Of a DNA stretch of 64,000 bases, positions 56,570 through 64,000 are shown in pieces. Under the pieces are notes generated by a model. That model had not been told where the DNA came from, did not search any database, and saw only the letters and a program-made list of their open reading frames with translations. Made by a program: the position numbers and the translations under genes. Each line of letters begins with the position of its first letter. Within the stretch, counting starts at the first letter, position 1. The DNA comes from Novosphingobium capsulatum NBRC 12533 (lineage in GTDB: Bacteria > Pseudomonadota > Alphaproteobacteria > Sphingomonadales > Sphingomonadaceae), in contig NZ_BCYV01000011.1 in assembly GCF_001598375.1 (NCBI RefSeq), forward strand, positions 124,001 through 188,000. The letters run 5' to 3'.

Positions 56570-58270
56570 TCAGCCGCGAGCCTTGAGGGCTTCGCCGAGG
56601 ATGTCGCCGAGCGAAGCGCCCGAGTCCGACGAACCGTACTGTTCCACCGCTTCCTTTTCTTCGGCCAGCTGACGGGCCTTGATCGAGAAGTTGGGCTTCT
56701 TGGAACGGTCGAAGCCGGTGACCATGGCGTCGATCTTCTGGCCAACCTGGAAGCGGTCGGGACGCTGTTCGTCACGATCGCGGCCCAGGTCCGAACGCTT
56801 GATGAAGCCGGTCGCGCCGTCTTCGCCAGCCTGCACTTCGAGGCCGCCATCGCGGACTTCGAGGACAGTGACGGTGACGACTTCGCCGCGACGCAGCGAG
56901 CCCGAGGTGGCAACGCCGCCAGCAGCCGGAGCGCCCTTTTCGAGCTGCTTCATGCCGAGCGAGATGCGCTCCTTGTCGACGTCGACGTCGAGGACCACGG
57001 CCTTGACCTGCTCACCCTTGCGGTGGAGGGCCAGGGCGTCTTCACCCGAGATGCCCCAGGCGATGTCGGACATGTGAACCATGCCGTCCACGTCGCCATC
57101 CAGGCCGATGAACAGACCGAATTCGGTGGCGTTCTTGACTTCGCCTTCCACGATCGAACCGACCGGGTGCTTTTCGGCAAAGCCTTCCCACGGATTCTGC
57201 TGCGCCTGCTTGAGGCCCAGGCTGATGCGGCGCTTGTCGCTGTCGACTTCCAGAACCATGACGTCGACTTCCTGGCTCGTCGAAACGATCTTGCCGGGGT
57301 GGACGTTCTTCTTGGTCCAGGACATTTCCGAAACGTGGACCAGGCCTTCGATGCCCGGTTCCAGCTCCACGAAGGCGCCGTATTCGGTGATGTTGGTGAC
57401 GGTGCCGCGCAGCTTGGCGCCAACCGGGTACTTGGCGGCAACGCCATCCCACGGATCGCTTTCCAGCTGCTTCATGCCCAGCGAGATACGCTGCGTGTCC
57501 TGGTTGATGCGGATGATCTGGACGCGCACGGTGTCGCCGATGGCGATCACTTCGCTCGGGTGGTTGACGCGCTTGTAGCTCATGTCGGTGACATGGAGCA
57601 GGCCGTCGATGCCGCCGAGGTCAACGAACGCACCGTAGTCGGTGATGTTCTTGACGACGCCGTCGATGATCTGGCCTTCCTTGAGGTTCTGGATCAGGCC
57701 CGAGCGCTGTTCGGCGCGGGTTTCTTCCAGAACGGCGCGGCGCGACACGACGATGTTGCCACGGCGGCGATCCATCTTGAGGATCTGGAACGGCTGCGGC
57801 ATGTCCATCAGCGGGGTCACGTCGCGCACGGGGCGGATGTCAACCTGCGAGCCGGGCAGGAAGGCCACGGCGCCGTCGAGGTCGACGGTGAAGCCACCCT
57901 TCACGCGGCCGAAGATCACGCCTTCAACGCGCTTGCCTTCGCCGAATTCGGATTCGAGCTTGTCCCAGGCGGCTTCGCGGCGGGCGCGGTCGCGGCTGAG
58001 CATGGCTTCGCCTTCGGCGTTCTCGACGCGGTCGACGAACACTTCGACTTCGTCGCCGACCTTGAGGCCGTGCGGCTGGCCGGGGGCGGCGAATTCGCGC
58101 AGGGCCACGCGGCCTTCGCTCTTCAGGCCCACGTCGATGACGGCCTTGTCGTTTTCGATGGCGGTTACGGTGCCCTTGACGACGCGGCCTTCAAAGCCAC
58201 CGGTGGCGCCAGCGCCAAGCGATTCGTCAAGCAGCGCGGCGAAATCGTCGCGCGTCGGGTTGGTCGACAT
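56570..58270 (-). CDS. rpsA: 30S ribosomal protein S1
   Basis: Ribosomal protein that binds mRNA and helps initiation. It has 566 residues, normal for S1. It contains six S1/OB repeats, recognisable as VVKGTVTAIEN, RVEGVIFGRVKGGF, IIDGVVKNITDYGAFVDLGG, LRGTVTNITEYGAFVELEPG, IVEGEVKNATEFGLFIGLDG and EVVTVTVLEVRDGGLEVQ, the last domain more diverged. The start ATG 58270 has AGGAAGA about 8 bases upstream. A long non-coding leader precedes it. Confidence 0.97.
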   Translation of the reverse strand: MSTNPTRDDFAALLDESLGAGATGGFEGRVVKGTVTAIENDKAVIDVGLKSEGRVALREFAAPGQPHGLKVGDEVEVFVDRVENAEGEAMLSRDRARREAAWDKLESEFGEGKRVEGVIFGRVKGGFTVDLDGAVAFLPGSQVDIRPVRDVTPLMDMPQPFQILKMDRRRGNIVVSRRAVLEETRAEQRSGLIQNLKEGQIIDGVVKNITDYGAFVDLGGIDGLLHVTDMSYKRVNHPSEVIAIGDTVRVQIIRINQDTQRISLGMKQLESDPWDGVAAKYPVGAKLRGTVTNITEYGAFVELEPGIEGLVHVSEMSWTKKNVHPGKIVSTSQEVDVMVLEVDSDKRRISLGLKQAQQNPWEGFAEKHPVGSIVEGEVKNATEFGLFIGLDGDVDGMVHMSDIAWGISGEDALALHRKGEQVKAVVLDVDVDKERISLGMKQLEKGAPAAGGVATSGSLRRGEVVTVTVLEVRDGGLEVQAGEDGATGFIKRSDLGRDRDEQRPDRFQVGQKIDAMVTGFDRSKKPNFSIKARQLAEEKEAVEQYGSSDSGASLGDILGEALKARG

Positions 58271-58571
58271 GAAAAAGTCTTCCTGATATCGATGTTTCCG
58301 GCCAGGCGGTTGGTTCCGCCGGTCTTTTCTCCATCACCTGCCCCATGCAGGATAATGGGCCAAAAGGGCCGATCCGCCCATGCGGGCCGGATGCCCGCGC
58401 AGGCATTCTTGTCCCTCTCGGGAAAGAACCTGGCGCGCTTAGGCCTGCCCCCAGTGAAATGCAAGCAAAACCGCGTGTTTTGCAAATGCCCGCTTTGCTC
58501 AAGGTCAAGGTGATCGGCGCGCGGGCAGACTAGGGATCGAGCATCCAATCCGCACGACGGGAGTTGCCACA
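58271..58571. other. 301-base gap holding rpsA leader
   Basis: No gene is supported. It contains the rpsA promoter/leader and, on the other side, the start region of the acetyltransferase (GGGAG before ATG 58572). A 6-bp hairpin GCGGGC/GCCCGC (58382-58398) is visible. In enterics the rpsA leader mediates S1 autoregulation; whether that applies here is unknown. Confidence 0.5.
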
Positions 58572-59117
58572 ATGACTGCCACCCAAACACCGCCCCCCAT
58601 GGCTGCCCTGGCCCGCGCCGCCACCGTTGTCACCCGCCACGGCGTGACCTTAAGCGTGCGGCAGGCCTTTGCCGAAGACGAAGATGCGCTGGCTGCGTTT
58701 TTCGATGCCGTGCTGCCCGAAGACCGCCGCTTTCGCTTTCTTGCAGCTGCCGGCCATCTCGATCACCAGCGGCTGTTGCCGATGACGCGGGTGGACCATT
58801 GGCGCACCGAAAGCTTCCTGGCGTTCGACCAGGCAAGCGGCGATCTGGTGGCGTCGGGCATGCTGGCCTGCGATGCGGCGATGGAAACCGGTGAAGTGGC
58901 GGTTTCGGTGCGCGGCGATTTTCGCGGGCAGGGCGTGGGCTGGGCCATGCTCGACCTTCTGGCCCACGAAGGCGAACGGCGCGGGCTGGACCGCGTGATC
59001 GCGATCGAGGACCGCGCCAACCAGGCCGCGATCGACCTGGAAAAGGACTATGGCTTCATCGCCCATGGTGTTGAGGGCGATCCGCACCTCGTCATGCTGG
59101 AAAAGCGGCTGGGGTAA
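58572..59117 (+). CDS. GNAT-family acetyltransferase
   Basis: 181 residues. It has the GNAT fold, with the pyrophosphate-binding loop RGQGVGWAML near residue 119 and the segment RVIAIEDRANQAAIDLEKDYGF further on, resembling the GNAT domain of protein lysine acetyltransferases (Pat-like). GGGAG precedes ATG 58572 at about 7 bases. Target unknown. It is convergent with the Mur ligase gene. Confidence 0.83.
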   Translation: MTATQTPPPMAALARAATVVTRHGVTLSVRQAFAEDEDALAAFFDAVLPEDRRFRFLAAAGHLDHQRLLPMTRVDHWRTESFLAFDQASGDLVASGMLACDAAMETGEVAVSVRGDFRGQGVGWAMLDLLAHEGERRGLDRVIAIEDRANQAAIDLEKDYGFIAHGVEGDPHLVMLEKRLG

Positions 59118-59174
59118 GATGTGGCGCGTGCCCCCCCGGCCTGGCTGGGGAGGGGCACGCACCGGTCCATGCGA

Positions 59175-60605
59175 TCAGGTAAGGCTGCCAAGCACGTCGC
59201 GGGCAAAGGCTGACAGCGTATCGTCGCGCGCGCCCATGATCACGATCCGGTCTCCCGGACGGGCGAGGGCCGCCAGCCGCTGGCCGGCCTCGGCGCGCTC
59301 CGCCACGTGTTCGGCTTGGCCGCCATGCGCGTTGACCAGGCCGACGATGCGTTCAGACCCTTGTGTGCGATCCACCGTGCCGCCAAAATAGACCGGGTCG
59401 GTCAGGATCACGCGATCCTCGGCGCTCAATCGCGTGGCCAGCACTTCGGCCAGTTCCGCGCCCATCTGGCGCAGCGGGCCATAGCCGTGCGGCTGGAACA
59501 GCGCGAGCACGCGGCCGGGATGGGCCTTGAGCGTTGCGAGGGTGGCGGCAACCTTTTCCGGGTTGTGGCCAAAATCATCAATCACCGTCACGCCGCTGGC
59601 GCTGGTGCCGACAATGTCGAACCGGCGGGCGAGCCCGGCATAACCGCTCAGGGCCGCCACGGCCTCGCCCAGCGGCAGGCCCGCCGCATCGGCTGCGGCC
59701 AGAGCTGCCAGGGCATTGGCCAGGTTGTGCCGGCCCGGCACGGCCAGCGTGATATCGTGCTGCGCACCACTGCGCCGGTCGACCACGGTGGCGGCAATGC
59801 GGGTCGGGCTTTCCACCACGCTGGCGGGCACGACCCCGATCATCGCGGTATCGGCAAAGCCGAAGGTGACCGTGGCCCGCGCGCGGTGGGCCAGGGCCAT
59901 GCTTTCCGCGTCATCGGCATTGATCACCGCCGTGCTTGCCATGGCGAGGAAATTGCCAAACAAATCGCGCAGTTCCTCCAGACTCTTGTGATCGAGACTG
60001 ACGTTGTTGAGCACGGCGATCTGCGGCCGATAGAGCGCGATCGTGCCGTCGCTTTCATCGACTTCCGAAACGAACAGCCCGCCCTGGCCCGCCCGGGCCG
60101 AGGCAAAGGGCGCGTCAGGCGTGGCAAAGTTCTTCATCACCGCCCCATTCATGATCGTGGGATCGCGGCCCAAGGCCGTGAGCATCCAGCCGATCATGCC
60201 AGTGACGGTGGACTTGCCGCTGGTGCCGCCCACGGCAATGCCGATCGGCGCGGCGTTGAACAGGCGAGCGAGCAATTGCGCACGGGTGAAGCGCGGGCAG
60301 CCGAGGTCGCGGGCGCGCACCACTTCGGGCACGGTGTCTTCCACCGCAGCTGAGGCAACGAGCGCCTGGTCGGCCGAGGTGATGCCGCTGCCGTCTTGCG
60401 GGAACAGGGCAAAGCCCAGACTTTCCAGCCAGGCGAACTTTTCGGGCGTGCGGCCCTGGTCGCGGCTGCGATCAGACCCGGCCACTTGCGCGCCTGCGCC
60501 CTTGAGGATCAGCGCCAGGGGCAGCATGCCAGATCCGCCGATGCCGCAAAAGAACCAGGGATGGGCAGTTAGCGCGCCATCTGGCGCAGGTGCAGTGTGG
60601 GCCAT
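59175..60605 (-). CDS. mpl: Mur ligase family protein, probable Mpl (murein tripeptide ligase)
   Basis: 476 residues. Rossmann start FFCGIGGSGMLPLALIL, ATP site GGTSGKSTVTGMI, and the Mur C-terminal block DDFGHNPEKVAATL and LFQPHGYGPLRQM. These features fit MurC or Mpl. Two facts favour Mpl: it stands alone, not in a dcw cluster, and it is divergent from an LD-carboxypeptidase of murein recycling. Mpl joins recycled L-Ala-D-Glu-meso-DAP to UDP-MurNAc. MurC cannot be excluded. ATG 60605 is chosen over the GTG at 60611. Confidence 0.82.
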   Translation of the reverse strand: MAHTAPAPDGALTAHPWFFCGIGGSGMLPLALILKGAGAQVAGSDRSRDQGRTPEKFAWLESLGFALFPQDGSGITSADQALVASAAVEDTVPEVVRARDLGCPRFTRAQLLARLFNAAPIGIAVGGTSGKSTVTGMIGWMLTALGRDPTIMNGAVMKNFATPDAPFASARAGQGGLFVSEVDESDGTIALYRPQIAVLNNVSLDHKSLEELRDLFGNFLAMASTAVINADDAESMALAHRARATVTFGFADTAMIGVVPASVVESPTRIAATVVDRRSGAQHDITLAVPGRHNLANALAALAAADAAGLPLGEAVAALSGYAGLARRFDIVGTSASGVTVIDDFGHNPEKVAATLATLKAHPGRVLALFQPHGYGPLRQMGAELAEVLATRLSAEDRVILTDPVYFGGTVDRTQGSERIVGLVNAHGGQAEHVAERAEAGQRLAALARPGDRIVIMGARDDTLSAFARDVLGSLT

Positions 60606-61065
60606 GGGCACAGGGCACTACAGCAATCAGGGGGCGTGGCAAGATCGCTGCGACCGGTTTGCCCCGCGGCCGCGTCTGGCCGCAGCAGCGCAGGGATGAA
60701 AAGGCTGGCCGGAGCCGGGCGCACGGGGCGCAGGGTTCGGCCAGGCTCTTTTCCGGACCAGGCTTGCGGGCGCGAGGGCAAGGTCGGAGCCAGTGCCACG
60801 GCAAGCGTCGGCATCGGTTCGGCCAAGCCCGTTTCGCCCGACGCCTGGTCCGCGATGCGGTCAAAGGCGCAAGGTGTGACAGCACCGGAGCGGCCCACGC
60901 CCGGCAGGCCAGCTGGCTTGCCAGGGTGCCCGTTCGGCCCCGTCATGCCACCTAACGCGGCTGGAGCGGAAACCTTTCCCGCAATTTGCGTGCTAAGTAT
61001 TCAGGCAAGGTTTGGGTAACTATGTGTGATAGACGAACCCCCGCGCAGGCGATAACACCGCGCCC
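60606..61065. other. 460-base gap between mpl and ldcA
   Basis: Open frames of 125 to 140 codons exist on both strands but have no ribosome sites, and their composition is what high GC yields by chance. I see no RNA gene or convincing palindrome. It should hold promoters for both flanking genes; an AT-richer stretch near 60980-61030 is the likely ldcA promoter area. Confidence 0.45.
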
Positions 61066-61899
61066 ATGTTGCGCATTGCCGTCTGTGCCCCGTCCGCCCC
61101 GTTCGATCGCGCCGATGCCGGGCGGGTTGCCGCTCTGGTGGCCGAGCGGGCCGGACTAGAAATCCACTTTCACGAACAATGCTTTGCGCAAAGTGGCCAT
61201 TTTGCGGGAACCGACCAGCAGCGTCTGAACGCATTTGTCGAATGCGCCAATGATCCCGGGTTTGACGCGGTGTGGTTTGCGCGCGGCGGCTATGGCGCGG
61301 GGCGGATTGCGCAGGATGCCATCGGCCTCCTGGCACCGGCGGCGCAGAACAAGGCCTATCTCGGCTATTCGGATGGCGGGGTGATGCTCGCCGCGCTCTA
61401 TCGCGCCAAAGTGGGCCGCTCGGTCCATGCGCCGATGCCGGCCGATGTGCGGCGCGATGGCGGCGAGGCGGCGGTGCGCCGCGTGCTGGCTTGGCTGCAG
61501 GGCGATAGTGCCGGGCTGGAGCCGACGATCCCGGCGGCAGAGCCTGTGGTGGCGTTCAACCTCATGACCCTGTCGATGATCATGGGCACGCCGGTGATGC
61601 CTGATCTGGCCGGGCATGTGGTGATGGTGGAAGAAGTGAGCGAATACGACTATGCCGTCGATCGCCTGCTGTTTCATGTCAGCGCCGGGCTGGCGGCCAT
61701 GAAGGTGGCCGGCCTGCGGCTCGGTCGTGTGACGCAGGTGCCTGAAAACGATAGACCTTTTGGCATCGGGGTAGAGGATATGGCGCGGCATTGGTGCGCG
61801 CGTACTGGCCTGCCTTACCTCGGCCGCGCGGATATCGGGCATGATGGCGATAATCGCATCGTGCCGTTCGGGCTTGCAGGAACCCCGCCGGGCCAATAG
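61066..61899 (+). CDS. ldcA: LD-carboxypeptidase (peptidase S66)
   Basis: Removes the terminal D-Ala from murein tetrapeptides during cell-wall recycling, giving the tripeptide used by Mpl. It has 277 residues, slightly short for LdcA (~304). The catalytic Ser102 is in LGYSDGG, the Glu in MVEEVSEYDYAVDR, and the His in DIGHDGDNRIVPFG. The N-terminus (MLRIAVCAPSAPF) starts at ATG 61066. No signal peptide, so cytoplasmic. It is divergent from the Mur ligase. Confidence 0.9.
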   Translation: MLRIAVCAPSAPFDRADAGRVAALVAERAGLEIHFHEQCFAQSGHFAGTDQQRLNAFVECANDPGFDAVWFARGGYGAGRIAQDAIGLLAPAAQNKAYLGYSDGGVMLAALYRAKVGRSVHAPMPADVRRDGGEAAVRRVLAWLQGDSAGLEPTIPAAEPVVAFNLMTLSMIMGTPVMPDLAGHVVMVEEVSEYDYAVDRLLFHVSAGLAAMKVAGLRLGRVTQVPENDRPFGIGVEDMARHWCARTGLPYLGRADIGHDGDNRIVPFGLAGTPPGQ

Positions 61900-61931
61900 G
61901 GCGCGCGCCAGTTTTCAGGAGGCATCGATCA

Positions 61932-62870
61932 ATGCGGGCATTCGTTTTTCCGGGGCAGGGCAGCCAGAAGGTGGGCATGGGCGCCGAGCTTGCCGCCGCC
62001 AGCACCGCCGCGCGCGAAGTGTTCGAGGAAGTGGACGACGCGCTCGGCCAGAAGCTGTTCCAGATCATGACCCAGGGCCCCGATGATGCGCTGACCCTGA
62101 CGGAAAATGCCCAGCCCGCGATCATGGCCCATGCCATCGCCGTGCTGCGCGTGCTGGAAAAGGAAGGCGGCATCCAGCTGGCCGACAAGGCCGATTTCGT
62201 GGCAGGGCACAGCCTGGGCGAATATACCGCGTTGTGCGCTGCCGGTGCGTTTTCGCTGGCCGATACCGCCCGCCTGCTCAAGCTGCGCGGGCAATCGATG
62301 CAGGCCGCCGTGCCGGTGGGCGAAGGCGCGATGTGCGCACTGCTTGGCGCCGATATCGACAAGGCCACCGCGCTGGCCGAAGCCGCTGCGCAGGGTGAAG
62401 TCTGCACCGTGGCCAACGACAACGATCCCACCCAGGTGGTTCTTTCCGGGCACAAGGGCGCGATCGAGCGCGCGGTGGCGCTGGTCAAGGAGCATGGCAT
62501 CAAGCGCGGCGTGCTGCTGCCGGTGTCGGCCCCGTTCCACTGCCCGCTGATGCAGCCGGCCGCCGATGCCATGGCCCAGGCGCTGGCCGCCACGCCGCCC
62601 CAGGCCTTTCGCGTGCCGCTGTTCGCCAACGTGACCGCCTCCATCGTCACTGATCCGGCGCAGGTGCAGCAACTGCTGGTAGAGCAAGTCACTGGCCGCG
62701 TGCGCTGGCGCGAAAGCGCGATCGCGATGAAGGACGCCGGCGTCGAGGCGTTCGTCGAACTGGGCGGCAAGGTGCTGGCACCGATGATCACCCGCTCGGC
62801 CGGGGCCGATCTCTCCGTCACCAGCGTGATCACCATGGCCGACATCGAAGCCCTGGCCAAGGATCTCTGA
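61932..62870 (+). CDS. fabD: Malonyl-CoA-ACP transacylase
   Basis: Transfers malonyl from CoA to acyl-carrier protein in fatty acid synthesis. It has 312 residues. FPGQGSQ at the N-terminus, active Ser94 in AGHSLGEY, and the His partner in SAPFHCPLM are visible. AGGAGG precedes the ATG 5 bases away. fabD and fabG normally follow one another; here a GxxExxY gene lies between them. Confidence 0.96.
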   Translation: MRAFVFPGQGSQKVGMGAELAAASTAAREVFEEVDDALGQKLFQIMTQGPDDALTLTENAQPAIMAHAIAVLRVLEKEGGIQLADKADFVAGHSLGEYTALCAAGAFSLADTARLLKLRGQSMQAAVPVGEGAMCALLGADIDKATALAEAAAQGEVCTVANDNDPTQVVLSGHKGAIERAVALVKEHGIKRGVLLPVSAPFHCPLMQPAADAMAQALAATPPQAFRVPLFANVTASIVTDPAQVQQLLVEQVTGRVRWRESAIAMKDAGVEAFVELGGKVLAPMITRSAGADLSVTSVITMADIEALAKDL

Positions 62871-62897
62871 GAGCCAAGCAGATCAGGCAAAATGAAT

Positions 62898-63353
62898 CGC
62901 GCAGAGGCGCAGAGGCGCGGAGGGGAAGTGCATGACGGCAATCGACTCCATCAGCGGCGACGTGGTCGATGCCGCGATGCGCATTCACAAGGAGCTCGGT
63001 CCCGGACTGTTGGAAAGCGTTTATGAAGTCGTGCTTGCCGCTGCGTTGGAACGACGTGGATACAAGGTTGACCGGCAAAAGCCGGTCGATATCGAATTCG
63101 ATGGAATGCGCTTTCCGGCAGCTTTTCGGGCCGATCTGATTATCGAAGACAGGTTGATCGTAGAGATCAAGTCCGTGGAGAAACTCAGTCCGGCACATGC
63201 CAAACAGGTGCTGACGTATCTGCGCTTGATGAAACTGCCGGTTGGCTTGTTGCTGAATTTTTCGGGCGAAACGATGAAGGAAGGTATCCGGCGGCTGGTC
63301 AATAGCTATAGCCCTCAGTCCTGACCTTCTCTGCGCCTCCGCGCCTCTGCGCG
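62898..63353. mobile_element. GxxExxY cassette with flanking inverted repeats
   Basis: Imperfect inverted repeats flank the GxxExxY gene: left 62898-62928 and right 63326-63353. Both read CGCGCAGAGGCGC from the outside in. The left repeat ends 3 bases before the ATG and supplies GGAGGGG as ribosome site. The right repeat starts 1 base after the stop. The unit is about 456 bases and separates fabD from fabG. No transposase is present. Confidence 0.6.
62932..63324 (+). CDS. GxxExxY protein
   Basis: 130 residues. The name-giving motif is at 25-31 (GLLESVY). A PD-(D/E)xK-like core follows (FRADLIIED then VEIKS), so nuclease ancestry is plausible, though function is not established for the family. 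It lies within inverted repeats between fabD and fabG and its codon use is more AT-rich than its neighbours, which suggests acquisition. Confidence 0.86.
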   Translation: MTAIDSISGDVVDAAMRIHKELGPGLLESVYEVVLAAALERRGYKVDRQKPVDIEFDGMRFPAAFRADLIIEDRLIVEIKSVEKLSPAHAKQVLTYLRLMKLPVGLLLNFSGETMKEGIRRLVNSYSPQS

Positions 63354-63378
63354 AACTATTGAAATCGGAGCCAAGATT

Positions 63379-64000
63379 ATGGAAAACCGTCTTTTTGACC
63401 TGACCGGCATGACTGCCCTGGTTACCGGCGCTGCTGGTGGTATCGGTTCGGCGATCAGCCATGCGCTGGCCCGCCAGGGGGCGCGGCTGGCGCTTTCGGG
63501 GACGAACCCGGCCAAGCTGCGCGCGTTTCGTGAAGAGCTGAACGAGACCTATGGCCACGACCATGTGGAAGTGACCTGCGACCTGTCGAACGCCGAACAG
63601 GTGGAAAAGCTGGTGCCTGCCGCGCTCGATACGCTCGGCAAGATCGACATCCTGGTCAACAACGCCGGCATCACCCGCGACAATCTGACGATGCGGATGA
63701 AGGACGACGAATGGGACGCGGTGATCCGCGTGAACCTGGAAGCGGCGTTCCGCCTGATGCGCAGCGCGACCAAGCCGATGATGAAGGCGCGTTTTGGCCG
63801 GATCATCTCGGTCACCAGCGTGGTGGGTGCCACGGGCAACCCCGGCCAGGTGAACTATGCCGCGGCGAAGGCTGGCCTTGTCGGCATGTCCAAGAGCCTG
63901 GCGCAGGAACTGGCCAGCCGCAACGTGACCGTCAACTGCGTGGCGCCCGGCTTCATCCGCACCGCGATGACCGATGTGTTGCCGGATGCGCAGAAGGATG
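63379..64000 (+). CDS. fabG: 3-oxoacyl-ACP reductase, 3' end cut by window
   Basis: Reduces 3-oxoacyl-ACP with NADPH in fatty acid synthesis. 207 residues are visible of about 247. TGAAGGIG near residues 17-24, NNAG, the active Ser in SVTSVVG and Tyr-x3-Lys in YAAAK are all present. ATG 63379 follows GGAG 8 bases upstream. It is the normal partner of fabD, displaced by the GxxExxY cassette. Confidence 0.95.
   Translation, partial: MENRLFDLTGMTALVTGAAGGIGSAISHALARQGARLALSGTNPAKLRAFREELNETYGHDHVEVTCDLSNAEQVEKLVPAALDTLGKIDILVNNAGITRDNLTMRMKDDEWDAVIRVNLEAAFRLMRSATKPMMKARFGRIISVTSVVGATGNPGQVNYAAAKAGLVGMSKSLAQELASRNVTVNCVAPGFIRTAMTDVLPDAQKD

Noticed and set aside
60569..61019. Open frames of 125-140 codons on both strands between mpl and ldcA
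   Set aside because: No ribosome site, no recognisable motif, and they overlap the mpl start. Left as non-coding.

Overview
The window is high-GC DNA with dense, coupled operons. It looks like an alphaproteobacterium of the Sphingomonadales, probably Novosphingobium-like. This is inferred from gene content: several TonB-dependent receptors, an mfd/sdhE/recG neighbourhood, a De Ley-Doudoroff galactose pathway and two families of dispersed palindromic repeats. No rRNA, phage or transposase gene is visible.

Layout. (1) 1-6080: histidine utilisation. hutI-hutH-hutG-hutU lie on the minus strand with overlapping stops and starts, and hutF is divergent. They complete the five-step formylglutamate route. 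A 12-bp HutC-type palindrome sits between hutI and hutF. (2) 6087-16163: mostly core genes: a small secreted protein, two identical tRNA-Asn genes, NAD kinase, an EAL protein with a degenerate GGDEF domain, an outer-membrane beta-barrel, mfd, sdhE and recG. (3) 16275-31002: a galactan/galactoside locus. It has a TonB receptor, exported GH53 galactanase and GH2 beta-galactosidase, a sugar symporter, and galactose dehydrogenase, lactonase, an IlvD/Edd-type dehydratase, KDGal kinase and KDPGal aldolase. A DgoR-like GntR regulator sits in the middle. Three matching AT-rich operators precede the receptor, the divergent gal/dehydratase pair, and the divergent regulator/symporter pair.

(4) 31217-54836: an accessory catabolic island whose substrate I cannot name. 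It holds a second TonB receptor, two TauD/TfdA dioxygenases, two closely related TRZ/ATZ-type amidohydrolases, a LigB/DODA-type ring-cleavage dioxygenase, three MFS transporters, a ribokinase, a formamidase, a VOC protein, a lone Rieske oxygenase, an SDR, a RutA-like flavin monooxygenase coupled to a RutB-like isochorismatase hydrolase, and Lrp and LacI regulators. Its centrepiece is one 776-residue reading frame that joins an AraC-family regulator to a complete acetamidase/formamidase domain. The enzyme mix points to opening of an N-heterocycle or amide and release of ammonia or formate. This is inference.

(5) 54865-64000: core genes again: gloB, a biliverdin-forming heme oxygenase, rpsA, an acetyltransferase, a MurC/Mpl-type ligase divergent from an LD-carboxypeptidase (murein recycling), and fabD and fabG split by a GxxExxY gene flanked by inverted repeats. 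The window cuts hutU at its 3' end (left edge) and fabG at its 3' end (right edge).
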